A DNA stretch of 64,000 nt from Clostridia bacterium (GCA_017622085.1 JAGARU010000030.1:56715-120714); one strand, 5' to 3'. Positions 29,887 to 39,896 are shown, counted from the first letter of the stretch. Program-made: numbers and translations. The notes: generated by a model not told the origin, from the sequence alone.

Positions 29887-31611
29887 TTATTGCGACACTG
29901 TATAAAGCGAGTAGAAGTATCCCTTCCGGTCAATCAGACGGTCAAAGGTGCCAGATTCCACGATTTCGCCGTTTTTCATGGTATAGATGCAATCGTAACG
30001 GCGCAAAAGGGAAGCATCCAGCGCGTGGGTCACCACAATTCCCGTGATGCCCCGGAGGCCGAGAATCGCATCGGTAACCTGATAGGCCGTTTCCGCATCC
30101 AAGGCGGCGGTAGCCTCGTCCACCAGCAGGATCTGCGCGTTTTTCAAAAGCGCCCGCGCGATAGAGATCCGTTGCTTCTCTCCTCCGGAGAGCCCGCATC
30201 CGTTCTCCCCGCACCGATAGCCCGCACCCTTTTCTTCGATCAGCGAGGAAAGACCGGACAGCCGGATGGCCCGCTCCATCTGCTCCTCGGGGAACTCACG
30301 GAACATGGTAATGTTATCCCGTATGGAGGCGTTAAACACAAATACGTTTTGCTGAACGATGCTCTGTACCTCGTAAAGACTGCCGGTGCTGACGGTGCGA
30401 AGCTCCTGCCCATCCAAGGTGATCTCCCCCTCGTAGCCGCCATATCCGGCCATCAAAAGACTCAAAAGGGTGGATTTGCCGGAGCCGGAGGCACCGACGA
30501 TGGCGTACTTTTTGCCCGGTTCAAAGGTGGCATCCACCTGACGGAGCGCCTGCTTTTCGCCGTCGTAGGAGAAGGAGACGTTCTTTACGCAGATTCCCTC
30601 GGTCAAGGGAATGGAGAGGGAAGCACCCTCCTCCCGCGTGCTTTGCTCCAGCGCATCCGCCAGCTTGCGGATCAGCCCTTGGGAGGCGCGGTATTCGGCA
30701 AAGTAGCGGGGCAAGGTTCCTACAGGCCCCACCACGCAGTTCATCAGATTGACGAAGGCGATCACCACGCCGCCCGAAACGCCGTAACCGGCAAGTGCCA
30801 TCCACGCACCCACAAGAAAAACGCCCATTTGCGCCGTTGCTCCGGCCACGTTACCAAGGCCGGAAACCAGCGTCTGCATCTTGCGCCGTCGAATGTTCGC
30901 CCGGGTAACGTCCGCCACCCGCTGGGAGAACATTTCGCACATTTCCTCTTCCGCCTGGAAGGACTTCACCACGGAGAAACCGTTCAGCGCATCCTTTAAG
31001 GAGGAGACGTAGCTTTCGTTTTTCTCGGACAGGGTACGCTCTGCCTCCTCCACCCGGTTTCCTGCCAGAAGGGAAGCCACCACGGGAATCAGCGTAAGGG
31101 CAATGCCGATGCCGGTCAGCATGGGGCTGTACCAAAGCATCAGTCCCAGCGCTCCCGCAAAGGCGCAGAGATCGCCGATAATATTGAATATGTTGCTGAG
31201 GTAATTGGTTTCAACGGCGTTTACGTCATTGCTGAGGGCAGAGATGTAAAGAGAGGTGTTCTCACCGGAGAAGGCGGAAATGTTCTTTTTTGAGAGTCGA
31301 CGGAACACCAGCGACTTGTACCGCCCCACTCCGCGAGCCGTAAAGGCCGGGATGGAATGATAGCAAAGAACGAAGGAGAAGGCAAACAGCGCCAGCGCCC
31401 CAACGGTCAGATACAAAATATCCAAAAGCGGCATGGCTCCCTCCACCCCCATGGAGGCGTCAATTAGAAGCTGCATCACGTAGGAGACCAGCACGTTCGA
31501 GACACTTTGGAGCAGAGTCGCCAAAATTCCCACGGAAAAAGCGCCCCAGTTGCGGCGAAAGAAGGCGGTGTTGTAGATGCGGTATCGATTCTTATTGGTT
31601 TTTGTTTTCAT
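29887..31611 (-). CDS. ABC exporter, fused permease and ATPase
   Basis: A 574-residue half-transporter: six membrane helices in the first 300 residues, then an ATPase with Walker A GASGSGKST, Q-loop QQNVF, signature LSGGEKQR and Walker B ILLVDEATAALD. The catalytic Glu is intact, so a homodimer is likely. I start at ATG 31611 (MKTKTNKNRYR), which overlaps the end of the upstream XRE-TPR regulator gene by 20 bp. The pairing suggests the regulator controls the exporter, whose cargo could be a peptide, lipid or drug. Confidence 0.88.
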   Translation of the reverse strand: MKTKTNKNRYRIYNTAFFRRNWGAFSVGILATLLQSVSNVLVSYVMQLLIDASMGVEGAMPLLDILYLTVGALALFAFSFVLCYHSIPAFTARGVGRYKSLVFRRLSKKNISAFSGENTSLYISALSNDVNAVETNYLSNIFNIIGDLCAFAGALGLMLWYSPMLTGIGIALTLIPVVASLLAGNRVEEAERTLSEKNESYVSSLKDALNGFSVVKSFQAEEEMCEMFSQRVADVTRANIRRRKMQTLVSGLGNVAGATAQMGVFLVGAWMALAGYGVSGGVVIAFVNLMNCVVGPVGTLPRYFAEYRASQGLIRKLADALEQSTREEGASLSIPLTEGICVKNVSFSYDGEKQALRQVDATFEPGKKYAIVGASGSGKSTLLSLLMAGYGGYEGEITLDGQELRTVSTGSLYEVQSIVQQNVFVFNASIRDNITMFREFPEEQMERAIRLSGLSSLIEEKGAGYRCGENGCGLSGGEKQRISIARALLKNAQILLVDEATAALDAETAYQVTDAILGLRGITGIVVTHALDASLLRRYDCIYTMKNGEIVESGTFDRLIDRKGYFYSLYTVSQ

Positions 31612-32680
31612 GCAGTATTTCCTCCCATAGCGGCGCAAGGCACGCACCGGCCCTGCCCTCGGTAATAAATTGCTCAATGGAATCCATCGCGGTCTTTCCT
31701 AAATCGTCGTAGCCCATCTCGGAGCCATCGCCGTAGTAGTAGGTCAACCCCACGTTAACGTGATATTCCGGCGCACGGTCAAAGGCCTCGGCCCGTGTCT
31801 TGGCATCCCGCAGACGGGTAAGCGCCTCCTCCCGATTGCCACGCGCCATGGAGAGGGCGGCCAGAACCGTGTAGGCGCGGACGTTTGCCTTGTCGATGAT
31901 GGTAGTTACACCGGGCACCCGTAGCTCATCCGAGAGGGAAAGTGCCCAACGGATCAAGGATTCGGCCCGATCCAGCTCCTTAGATACCAGATAGACGTTG
32001 GCAAAGCCGCATGCCGTTCCGAACATGGTGGCGTAGCTGTTATACAGCGCGGCGGACAGATAGGGAAGCGCCTCCGCCTCCCGTCCCTCACGCAGAGAGA
32101 GCAGGGTTCCAATGGGCTGATCGTTGATGCCGGCTACGTTGTTTTCCTGCATCAGTGCAATGGCGCGGTCCAGATCGCCCAAGTGGTAGTAACAGGAGGC
32201 AATGGCGTTTTTGATCCGTTCCAGCGTCAGCTGACGGTTTTCGTTCTGATCCATCAGCGCCAGCGCCCGCCGGTACAAATCAATGGCACGGGTGGCATGG
32301 GGCTCATTCTGGGAGGTCATGGAAATAAAGTACAGCTCAGCCGCGGCAAATACCACGTCGAAGGCCGCCGGATACTTCCGTAAGGCCTCCTCCGCATAGA
32401 CGATGCCCTCGTCAAAGGTTCGGGCATGGACGTGGTCCCATATTTTCTCCGCCGCGCGTCCCATGCCGTTTTTCTCCCAGCCATAGCCCAGCAGAACGTC
32501 CACCGAAGAATCAAAGAAGGCGGCAAGCTCCGTCAGCATGGGCACCTCCGGGATGGAATGTCCGTTTTCCCATTTATAAACCGCTCCCGCGGTCACGCCA
32601 AGAGCCTCGGCCAGCTGTTCCTGGGTCAGCCCCCGCTCCCGGCGAAAGCGTTTAATGTTTTCAGCAATTTTCAGTTCCAT
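31592..32680 (-). CDS. XRE-family HTH regulator with TPR-like C-terminus
   Basis: A 362-residue protein. Residues 1-60 are a Cro/C1 helix-turn-helix (KIAENIKRFRRERGLTQEQLAEALGVTAGAVYKWENG). The remainder is alpha-helical with repeats of the TPR kind, for example YFISMTSQNEPHATRAIDLYRRALALM and CYYHLGDLDRAIALM. This architecture resembles peptide-sensing or stress-sensing regulators. It overlaps the ABC exporter gene, so it is probably its regulator. No partner peptide gene was found. Confidence 0.85.
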   Translation of the reverse strand: MELKIAENIKRFRRERGLTQEQLAEALGVTAGAVYKWENGHSIPEVPMLTELAAFFDSSVDVLLGYGWEKNGMGRAAEKIWDHVHARTFDEGIVYAEEALRKYPAAFDVVFAAAELYFISMTSQNEPHATRAIDLYRRALALMDQNENRQLTLERIKNAIASCYYHLGDLDRAIALMQENNVAGINDQPIGTLLSLREGREAEALPYLSAALYNSYATMFGTACGFANVYLVSKELDRAESLIRWALSLSDELRVPGVTTIIDKANVRAYTVLAALSMARGNREEALTRLRDAKTRAEAFDRAPEYHVNVGLTYYYGDGSEMGYDDLGKTAMDSIEQFITEGRAGACLAPLWEEILHENKNQ

Positions 32681-32824
32681 AAGCCACCTCGGTATGTTTT
32701 GTCCTTATTATACCATTGGTGTGGATACTTTTCCACCCACCGTATGTATAAAAATTGCCTGTTTTTTTCTACCTGCCGTCATTGTAGCACGTCGCCTCGG
32801 CCAAAAGAACGGAGCATTGGTTGA

Positions 32825-32876
32825 AAAAACTCCCCCATTGGTTGCTTTTCCCCTCAACCAACAGGGGGAGTTTCTT
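32825..32876 (-). terminator. Terminator after the ribbon-helix-helix gene
   Basis: AAACTCCCCC (32827-32836) pairs with GGGGGAGTTT (32864-32873), and an inner GGTTG/CAACC stem is present; T-rich on the minus strand. Confidence 0.8.
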
Positions 32877-33288
32877 ATTTTAGTCCATAATGTGCCCGGA
32901 CGGAGTCCGTTGCAATCACCTTTCCGCGTACGTGAATGCTTTCTACTACTTCAAACAGCATTTCCTCGTCGCAGTTTTCCGCAATTTTAAGCAGACCGTA
33001 TCCGGTCAACGACATGCGCTGACCTTCGGCATGCATTTCCTCCAGCTCCTTGGCGGTAATTCCGTATATGCCCAAAAACCACCCGTGCTCCTTGCTTGTG
33101 CTCTTTGTGTTTTTTTCAATCAGACGCTCCACCGTTGCACGCTGACTCTCCAGCGCCGTACGCAGGGCGTGGTTAATAAAATCACTCCGATTGGAGTAGT
33201 AGCCGTTATCCACCAAAAGATCGATCTCCGACAGGGTAGCCGTATTGATGTTAACGGAAACCTTTTCGCTCAAATTCTCATTCGTCAT
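32875..33288 (-). CDS. Ribbon-helix-helix (CopG/Arc-type) transcriptional regulator
   Basis: A 137-residue protein. Residues about 8-48 (EKVSVNINTATLSEIDLLVDNGYYSNRSDFINHALRTAL) form the RHH DNA-binding fold. The length resembles NikR, but the nickel-binding His/Cys pattern of NikR is absent. The C-terminal 70 residues contain HGWFLGIYGITAKELEEM and IHVRGKVIATDSVRAHYGL, which I do not recognise. A large palindrome overlaps its own -10 element, so it is very likely autoregulated. Target genes beyond itself are unknown. Confidence 0.82.
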   Translation of the reverse strand: MTNENLSEKVSVNINTATLSEIDLLVDNGYYSNRSDFINHALRTALESQRATVERLIEKNTKSTSKEHGWFLGIYGITAKELEEMHAEGQRMSLTGYGLLKIAENCDEEMLFEVVESIHVRGKVIATDSVRAHYGLK

Positions 33289-33307
33289 GGAAGGTTTTCC
33301 TTTCTGT

Positions 33308-33368
33308 ATGATATATATGCTCTATATGGAGCATATATATCATACCACAAGTGAGATCGTCGTGTCAA
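33308..33368 (-). promoter_or_regulatory. Promoter and palindromic operator of the RHH regulator
   Basis: Minus-strand promoter TTGACA (33363-33368), 18 bp, extended -10 TGGTATGAT (-10 at 33339-33344). A 36-bp palindrome, ATGATATATATGCTC (33308-33322) with GAGCATATATATCAT (33329-33343), covers the -10 and start site. Confidence 0.85.
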
Positions 33369-33426
33369 TAGGAAAACAGGAACAGAGAATTGGTTCGAAG
33401 CCCGGGTGTTTTTGGGAGCAAATAGA

Positions 33427-33465
33427 AAAAGCCCACGTTGCGTCTATAGAAACGCAACGCGGGCA
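33427..33465 (-). terminator. Terminator after the MscS gene
   Basis: GCCCACGTTGCGT pairs with ACGCAACGCGGGC (one mismatch); on the minus strand it runs into CTTTTTC. Confidence 0.8.
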
Positions 33466-33479
33466 AAAGAAAATTTTGC

Positions 33480-34304
33480 TTAGTCGTTTTTGACGTGAAC
33501 GTCCAACTGATTGAAGGGGATTTCAATACCCTCTTTATCAAAGGCAGACTTAACGCTTTCCAACAGATCGAAGTGCACGGTCCAGTAATCGCTGCTTTTT
33601 ACCCATACGCGAGTAACAATGTCGATGGAGCTGGCACTGTGAGCCGATACACGAACCATGATCGCTTGATCCTTGAGAACCAAGGGATGCTCCTCGCAGA
33701 TCTTGGAGATAATTGCCTTCGCCTTTTCAAAGTCGTTGGAGTAGGAGATGGAGAAGGTATTGTCCACGCGGCGGATATCCTTTTCAGAGTAGTTCACGAT
33801 AGAACCGCTGGAAAGAGCGCCGTTGGGAAGATATACAACCTTGTTGTCGGGAGTGAGGAGGCGGGTGCAGGTAATGTGGATATCCTCTACCGTTCCGGAG
33901 TATCCTTGTGCCTCAATGAAATCGTCAACACGGAAGGGTCTGGTGAGAATGATCAGTACGCCGCCGGCCAGATTTCCGAGAGCTCCGTTCATTGCAAGGC
34001 CTACGCAAGCACCGAAGGAGACAAGCAGAGCGGCTAGACCGCTGGTGTCAATACCCACATAGCCAATCAGGCATACAGCAATTACTACCTTGAGCCCAAG
34101 CTTGAATATGTATCCGATAACACGTGCAAGTGTCTTGTCTACCTTCTCCTTGTCGCCCAATTTTTCAATTTTTCTGCCGATCTTATTGACGATCTTAAAA
34201 GAAATAAAAAGAACAACAAGGGCAATCAAAAGCTTAAGGCCGGATGAGGTTGTCCAGGATATGATAGAGTTTACAATGCTCTGAAGGGTTTCTTTCCAAT
34301 CCAT
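33480..34304 (-). CDS. Small-conductance mechanosensitive channel (MscS family)
   Basis: A 274-residue protein with three membrane helices (about 22-40, 62-85, 92-120). The pore helix is GLAALLVSFGACVGLAMNGALGNLAGGVLIILTRPFRVDDFIEAQGYSGTVEDI, the MscS signature running into the beta domain. It opens on membrane tension to release solutes after osmotic downshock. Length is at the small end of the family. Single gene flanked by terminators. Confidence 0.93.
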   Translation of the reverse strand: MDWKETLQSIVNSIISWTTSSGLKLLIALVVLFISFKIVNKIGRKIEKLGDKEKVDKTLARVIGYIFKLGLKVVIAVCLIGYVGIDTSGLAALLVSFGACVGLAMNGALGNLAGGVLIILTRPFRVDDFIEAQGYSGTVEDIHITCTRLLTPDNKVVYLPNGALSSGSIVNYSEKDIRRVDNTFSISYSNDFEKAKAIISKICEEHPLVLKDQAIMVRVSAHSASSIDIVTRVWVKSSDYWTVHFDLLESVKSAFDKEGIEIPFNQLDVHVKND

Positions 34305-34411
34305 TTTTTAGGACCTTCTTTCTTCAAAATTTACACTAATATTTTAACACAACTGAATATGCTCGTCAAGGTTTTTTTGAGGGGGCTTGGAGTCTTATGA
34401 AGATGGCAAGT

Positions 34412-36181
34412 TTATATGGTTTCAAATTGGCTGTGATATAAGGTAAAATAGAAGCCGCCGGCGCGGAGGAGCTCCTCATGCTTGCCCTGCTCGATGATGT
34501 TTCCGTCCTTCATTACAAGAATGCAATCCGCATCCCGGACGGTGGACAGGCGGTGCGCCACGATAAAGCTGGTGCGTCCCTCCATCAGGCGGGCAAAGGC
34601 ATCCTGAATTTTTCGCTCCGTGCGGGTATCGATGGAGGAGGTAGCCTCATCCAGAATCAGCATGGGCGGGCGGCAGAGCATCACGCGGGCAATGCAAAGA
34701 AGCTGCTTTTGTCCTTGGGACAGACCCTCCCCGGACTCGGCAATCACCGTGTCGTAGCCTTGGGGCAAGCGCTTGATAAAGCTGTGGGCGTGGGCGGCCT
34801 TGGCCGCCGCCATAATTTCCTCGTCGGTGGCATCCGGCCGTCCGACGGCGATGTTGTCACGGATGGTGCCATCCATGAGCCACGTATCCTGTAGCACCAT
34901 TCCGTAGGAGGAGCGTAGGCTGTGCCGGGTCAGATTGCGGATGTCGTAGCCGTCCACGGAGATGGAGCCGTCCTTTACGTCATAGAATCGCATCAAAAGA
35001 TTGATCAGCGTGGTCTTGCCACAGCCCGTCGGGCCAACGATGGCAATTCTCTGTCCGGGGGTAACGGAGAGGGAAAGATCCTCAATCAGCTTTTGCTCCG
35101 GCGTGTAGGCAAAGCGCACGTTTTCCATCTGAATGGCACCGGCCGTCTCCCCAAGCACGTGGGCGTCGGCCGCCTCCGGGGTCTGGGGCTCTTCCTCGAT
35201 CAGCTCAAAAATGCGGGCGGCGCAGGCAAGCGCGTTCTGGAACTCGGCAATTACGCCGGAAATTTCGTTAAAGGGCTTGGTGTATTGGTTGGCGTAGGTC
35301 AGCAGGCAGGAAAGGCCGCCCACCGTCAGCGCCACACCGCCCCATCCCTCGGGGCGAATCACGCAAAAGGCGCCGCAAAGGGCAACCGCCGCGTAAACCA
35401 GGCTGTTTACAAATCGGGTGCAGGGATTGGTAAGGGAGGAGAAGAAAATGGCCTTCAGGGAGGTTTTGGTCAGCGCTTCGTTCAGGTGATCGAACTCTTT
35501 CTTCGATTCATCCTCCCGGGCAAAGGCGCGAACCACCTTCTGGTTGCCCACCATTTCGTCAATATAGGCGGTCTGCTCGCCCCGGGCCTTGGCCTGGGCA
35601 GAGAACAGATGGTGGGTGTTTTTGGCAATAAACCGTGCCACGAACAGGGAAAGGGGCGTCATAACCACTACAACCGCCGCAATAATGGGCTGGAGGCGAA
35701 GCATAAAGAACAGGGTGCCTACAATGGTAAGAATGCCGGTAAAGAGCTGGGTAAAGCCAAGGAGCAGACCGTCGGCAAACTGATCCACGTCCGCGATCAC
35801 CCGGCTGACGATACCGCCGGTGGGATGGCTGTCCAGATAACTGAGGGGCAGAATTTCAATTTTGCGGAAGGCCTCCTTCCGCACGTCGCGCACCACCTGA
35901 TAGGTGATCTTGTTGTTCACCGCATTCATAACCCATTGGAGCACGGCCGTAGCGGCAATGACCGCGGCGGCCACCGCAAAAATGGCACCGATGCCGGCAA
36001 AGTCGACCTGTCCTTCGCCTACGATCAAATCGATGGCATCACCGATCAGAATGGGCAAATACAGGGACAAGGCCACGGAGGCGGCGGCAAACAAAACGGA
36101 AATAGCAATCAGAACGCCGTAGCGGCGAATGTAACGGAGAATTTTCCGGAGGGTTCCGGCGGGCTTTTTCGTGTGCTTCAT
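34412..36181 (-). CDS. ABC exporter subunit, canonical Walker B partner
   Basis: A 589-residue half-transporter with six helices and an ATPase. Walker A GPTGCGKTT, signature altered to LSQGQKQ, Walker B LILDEATSSID with the catalytic Glu. It forms a heterodimer with the gene just upstream, whose ATP site is degenerate in the opposite way. Start overlaps the stop of that gene (ATGA). Heterodimers of this kind export drugs, peptides or lipids. No obvious substrate gene lies nearby. Confidence 0.9.
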   Translation of the reverse strand: MKHTKKPAGTLRKILRYIRRYGVLIAISVLFAAASVALSLYLPILIGDAIDLIVGEGQVDFAGIGAIFAVAAAVIAATAVLQWVMNAVNNKITYQVVRDVRKEAFRKIEILPLSYLDSHPTGGIVSRVIADVDQFADGLLLGFTQLFTGILTIVGTLFFMLRLQPIIAAVVVVMTPLSLFVARFIAKNTHHLFSAQAKARGEQTAYIDEMVGNQKVVRAFAREDESKKEFDHLNEALTKTSLKAIFFSSLTNPCTRFVNSLVYAAVALCGAFCVIRPEGWGGVALTVGGLSCLLTYANQYTKPFNEISGVIAEFQNALACAARIFELIEEEPQTPEAADAHVLGETAGAIQMENVRFAYTPEQKLIEDLSLSVTPGQRIAIVGPTGCGKTTLINLLMRFYDVKDGSISVDGYDIRNLTRHSLRSSYGMVLQDTWLMDGTIRDNIAVGRPDATDEEIMAAAKAAHAHSFIKRLPQGYDTVIAESGEGLSQGQKQLLCIARVMLCRPPMLILDEATSSIDTRTERKIQDAFARLMEGRTSFIVAHRLSTVRDADCILVMKDGNIIEQGKHEELLRAGGFYFTLYHSQFETI

Positions 36182-37908
36182 ACCTGCGCGTCCTCCTTTT
36201 TGAATTGAGATTCGTAAATTTCACGGTAGGTGGGGCAACCCTCAAGCAGTTCCTCGTGGCGACCCATGCCCACCACCTCGCCGTCATCCAGAACGACGAT
36301 CCGGTCCGCGTGCATAATGGAGGCCGTGCGCTGAGAAACGATGAACACGGTGGTTCCGGGTAAGCTCTCCTTCAGCGCCCGTCGGAGGGCGGCGTCCGTT
36401 GCGTAGTCGAGCGCAGAGGCACTGTCGTCCAGAATCAGAATGTCCGGGTTCTTGACCAAGGCGCGGGCAATGGTCAATCGCTGGCGCTGGCCGCCCGACA
36501 GATTCTTACCGCCCTGCTCGATCTCGTAGTCAAGGCCGCCTTCCTTCTCGGCAACCACGGCCGAGGCCTGAGCGATGGCAAGAGCACGGGTGATCTCCTC
36601 GTCGGTGGCATTCTCGTTGCCGTACCGCATATTGTCGCGGATGCTGCCCTTAAAGAGCACCGCCTTCTGGGGCACCACGCCGATCCGTTCTCGGAGGGAA
36701 TCGGTTTTGTAGTCCTTTACGTTCACGCCGTTTACCAAAAGCTCACCCTCGCTTACGTCATAAAAGCGGGGAATCAGATTCACAAGAGAGGTCTTACCGG
36801 AGCCCGTTCCGCCAATGATGCCCACCACCTCACCGTGGCGCACGGAAAGATTTACGGGGTTGAGGGAATTTTCGCCGGCGCCTGCATAGCGTAGGGTGGC
36901 ACCGCGGAATTCTACCGCCGGCTCACTGCGCTGGTTGCCGTATGTAAGGGAGCCCTCGGCCATGCTGCTCTGCTTCTTCATCACCGCCTCAATGCGGTGA
37001 CCGCAGGCCACGGCCTTGGTAATGCTGATGATCAGATTGGCCATCTTGATCAGCTCCACCAGGATCTGGGACATGTAGTTGTAAAGGGCGATGACCTCAC
37101 CTTGGGTCAGATCGCCGTGATGTACCTGTAGGGCACCGCGGTGGATCAGAATTAAGGTGGCAAGGTTAATAATGATATAGGTGACCGGATTCATCAGCGC
37201 GGAGATGCGTCCGACGAACTTTTGTACGGCGGTCAGCTCCTCGTTTCGGCGGTCAAACTCCTCAATTTCCTCATCCTCCCGGCAAAAGGCGCGGATCACG
37301 CGCACACCGGTCAGATTGCGGCGGGTCATGCCAAGAACGCGATCCAGCTTGCCCTGCACCTTCTTATAAAGAGGAATGCTGGCCAGCATAATACCAAAGA
37401 CCACAAGGCAGAGCAGGGGAATGGTCACCGCAAAGGTAACCGCCGCCGATCCGTCTACCGTAAAGGCCATGATCATGGCGCCAAATACCACGAAGGGGGA
37501 GCGAAGGAGCAAGCGCAGGGTCAGATTGATGCCCGATTGCACCTGATTTACGTCACTGGTCATACGGGTGATCAGCGTGGAGGTGCCCACCGTGTCCAGC
37601 TCCGTGTAGGAGAGGGTGCCGATGTGGGCAAACAGCGAGCCGCGGATGTTCTTTGCCACACCCGTGGCGGCCTTGGCGGCAAAATACTGAGCGGTTACCG
37701 CGCACACAAGGCCGATCACTGCCAGCGCCACCAAAAGCAGGCACATACGCACAATATAGGGCTTGTCCCCGTTTTCAATGCCCACGTCCACGATGGAGGC
37801 AATGACCAAGGGGATAAACAGCTCAAAGGAGGCCTCCAGCAGCTTGAACAGCGGCCCGAGGATGCTCTCTTTTTTATAGGATTTCAGATAGGTTAAAAAC
37901 AGTCCCAT
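36178..37908 (-). CDS. ABC exporter subunit, degenerate Walker B partner
   Basis: A 576-residue half-transporter. Walker A GGTGSGKTS, canonical signature LSGGQRQR, but Walker B reads LILDDSASALD: the catalytic Glu is replaced by Asp, as in TM287/YheI-type subunits. ATG 37908 (MGLFLTYLKSYKKES) follows CGGGAG; the frame open to 38040 extends across the promoter and is not used. First gene of a two-gene operon, divergent from a second exporter pair. Confidence 0.9.
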   Translation of the reverse strand: MGLFLTYLKSYKKESILGPLFKLLEASFELFIPLVIASIVDVGIENGDKPYIVRMCLLLVALAVIGLVCAVTAQYFAAKAATGVAKNIRGSLFAHIGTLSYTELDTVGTSTLITRMTSDVNQVQSGINLTLRLLLRSPFVVFGAMIMAFTVDGSAAVTFAVTIPLLCLVVFGIMLASIPLYKKVQGKLDRVLGMTRRNLTGVRVIRAFCREDEEIEEFDRRNEELTAVQKFVGRISALMNPVTYIIINLATLILIHRGALQVHHGDLTQGEVIALYNYMSQILVELIKMANLIISITKAVACGHRIEAVMKKQSSMAEGSLTYGNQRSEPAVEFRGATLRYAGAGENSLNPVNLSVRHGEVVGIIGGTGSGKTSLVNLIPRFYDVSEGELLVNGVNVKDYKTDSLRERIGVVPQKAVLFKGSIRDNMRYGNENATDEEITRALAIAQASAVVAEKEGGLDYEIEQGGKNLSGGQRQRLTIARALVKNPDILILDDSASALDYATDAALRRALKESLPGTTVFIVSQRTASIMHADRIVVLDDGEVVGMGRHEELLEGCPTYREIYESQFKKEDAQV

Positions 37909-37951
37909 GATTTTCTCCCGGTGTTTTTCTGTAGATAGAGTCATCCCATCC

Positions 37952-37962
37952 ATTATATCACA
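37952..37962 (-). promoter_or_regulatory. Extended -10 promoter of the minus-strand exporter pair
   Basis: On the minus strand TGTGATATAAT, an extended -10 (TATAAT at 37952-37957). No good -35 is visible. Confidence 0.6.
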
Positions 37963-38045
37963 AAAAGCCCCGGAGGGAAAGCCCTTTTCCCGGAGAACTG
38001 CAAATAATTCTCCCTCCGTTTTTCGCGAAAAAACGGCCAAAGCCC

Positions 38046-38074
38046 TTGATAATCAACAGAAAATGTGATACCAT
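38046..38074 (+). promoter_or_regulatory. Promoter of the plus-strand exporter pair
   Basis: TTGATA (38046-38051), 17 bp, TACCAT (38069-38074) with a TG one base before it. Moderate match. Confidence 0.5.
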
Positions 38075-38111
38075 ACAGGGAGTACGCAAAAAGAAGAAAG
38101 AGGGTGTTCCC

Positions 38112-39896
38112 ATGATATTTGGAAAGCACATCAACCGCTATTATGTGAAGTACGCACCGGCGCTTTTGCTGGGTCTCTTTGCACTGATCGTGGTTGATTA
38201 TTTCCAGCTTAAGGTTCCTGAGCTTTATCAGATGGTCATCAACGGAATGAATCAGGGCTACGTAGTGATCGACGGAGCTCCCGTCACCTTTGACGTGGAT
38301 TTTCTCTTGGATCACATTTGTCTGCCGCTTATTATTACCATCCTGTTTTTGGTAATCGGCCGCTTCCTTTGGAGAATCTGCTTCTTCGGCTCGGCTATCC
38401 GGGTCGAGACGGACGTCCGTAACCGGATGTTTGACCACTGTAAGGATCTGTCCCGCGAGTACTATCAGGTCAACAAGGTGGGCACGCTCATGTCTTTGTT
38501 TACCAACGACCTTGAGACCGTGCAGGAGTGCTTCGGCTCCGGTGTGCTCATGTTCTTTGACGCTGCCGTTCTCGGCCTTATGGCCATTTATAAAATGTGG
38601 CGCATGGACGACGTCCTTACCTACTTCTCCCTGATCCCCATGATCCTGCTCTTTGTGGTGGGAACCATTGTGGGCAAGGCGGAAATGAAGAAGTGGGAAA
38701 CCCGTCAGGAGGCCTTCTCCGACCTGTCCGACTTCTCCCAGGAGAGCTTTTCCGGTATTGCCGTGATCAAGGCCTTCGTCAAGGAGACAAAGGAGCTCCT
38801 TGCCTTCCGCAAGCTGAACAAAAAGAACGAAAAGGCAAACGTGGACTTTACCAAAATCTCCACGCTTCTTCACATCTTCGTTACCCTGTTTGTAGAGTCT
38901 GTTGTTTGCGTTATCCTCGGCTACGGCGGCTATCTGGTCTACTGTGACCGCTTCAATGCCGGCCAGCTGGTGGAGTTCATCGGCTACTTTACCTCCGTTG
39001 TATGGCCCATTATGGCCGTATCCCAGCTGATTGAAATGTCCTCCCGCGGCAAGGCCTCCGTTAAGCGAATCAGCGAGCTTCTGGATGCTAAGCAGGACGT
39101 AATCGACCGAGGCGAGGTCAAGGAATTGACCGATCCCAAGGGTAAGATCGAGTTCCGCAACCTGACCTTTACCTATCCCGACGGAGAAACTCCCGCCTTA
39201 ACGAACGTTTCCTTTGTGATCGAGGCCGGCGAGAGCGTGGGCGTAGTCGGCAAGACCGGCTCCGGTAAAACCACCGTCGTAGACCTGATGCTCCGTATGT
39301 ATAACGTGGAGCGCGGTATGCTCTTTGTGGACGGGGAGGACGTAAACGACCTTTCCATCCGCTCCGTGCGCGCTTCCATGGCCTACGTGCCTCAGGATAA
39401 CTTCCTGTTTAGCGATACCATTGAAAATAACATCGGCTTCAGCGGCCGCAACATCACTCCCGAGCGCATTGAGGCCGCCGCCAAGTATTCCGACGTACAT
39501 AAGGACATCACCGAGTTCCGCGACGGCTACAAAACCGTCCTCGGCGAGCGCGGCGTTACCGTTTCCGGCGGACAAAAGCAGAGAATTTCCATTGCCCGCG
39601 CCCTCTTAAAGGACGCCCCCGTTCTGATCTTGGACGACTCGGTCTCCGCCGTAGATACCAAAACGGAAAAATCCATTCTCGAAAACCTGCATAATACCCG
39701 CCAGGGTAAAACAACCGTTCTCATCGCACACCGTATCTCCACCATTGAAAAGATGGATAAGATCATCTTTGTGGAGGACGGCACCGTCTCCGCCGTCGGT
39801 AAGCACGAGGAGCTGTACGCTTCCTCCGCGGAATACCGCCGCATGGTAGACCTGCAAAAGCTGGAGGACGAAGGGGAGGTGGAAGCCCATGCGTGA
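38112..39896 (+). CDS. ABC exporter subunit, degenerate Walker B partner (second pair)
   Basis: A 594-residue half-transporter starting MIFGKHINRYYVKYAPALLL. Walker A GKTGSGKTT, signature VSGGQKQR, Walker B LILDDSVSAVD with Asp in place of the catalytic Glu. The frame open from 38046 overlaps the promoter. It overlaps the next gene by 8 bp. It mirrors the minus-strand first gene in its motifs, so the two operons are paralogous. Confidence 0.9.
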   Translation: MIFGKHINRYYVKYAPALLLGLFALIVVDYFQLKVPELYQMVINGMNQGYVVIDGAPVTFDVDFLLDHICLPLIITILFLVIGRFLWRICFFGSAIRVETDVRNRMFDHCKDLSREYYQVNKVGTLMSLFTNDLETVQECFGSGVLMFFDAAVLGLMAIYKMWRMDDVLTYFSLIPMILLFVVGTIVGKAEMKKWETRQEAFSDLSDFSQESFSGIAVIKAFVKETKELLAFRKLNKKNEKANVDFTKISTLLHIFVTLFVESVVCVILGYGGYLVYCDRFNAGQLVEFIGYFTSVVWPIMAVSQLIEMSSRGKASVKRISELLDAKQDVIDRGEVKELTDPKGKIEFRNLTFTYPDGETPALTNVSFVIEAGESVGVVGKTGSGKTTVVDLMLRMYNVERGMLFVDGEDVNDLSIRSVRASMAYVPQDNFLFSDTIENNIGFSGRNITPERIEAAAKYSDVHKDITEFRDGYKTVLGERGVTVSGGQKQRISIARALLKDAPVLILDDSVSAVDTKTEKSILENLHNTRQGKTTVLIAHRISTIEKMDKIIFVEDGTVSAVGKHEELYASSAEYRRMVDLQKLEDEGEVEAHA

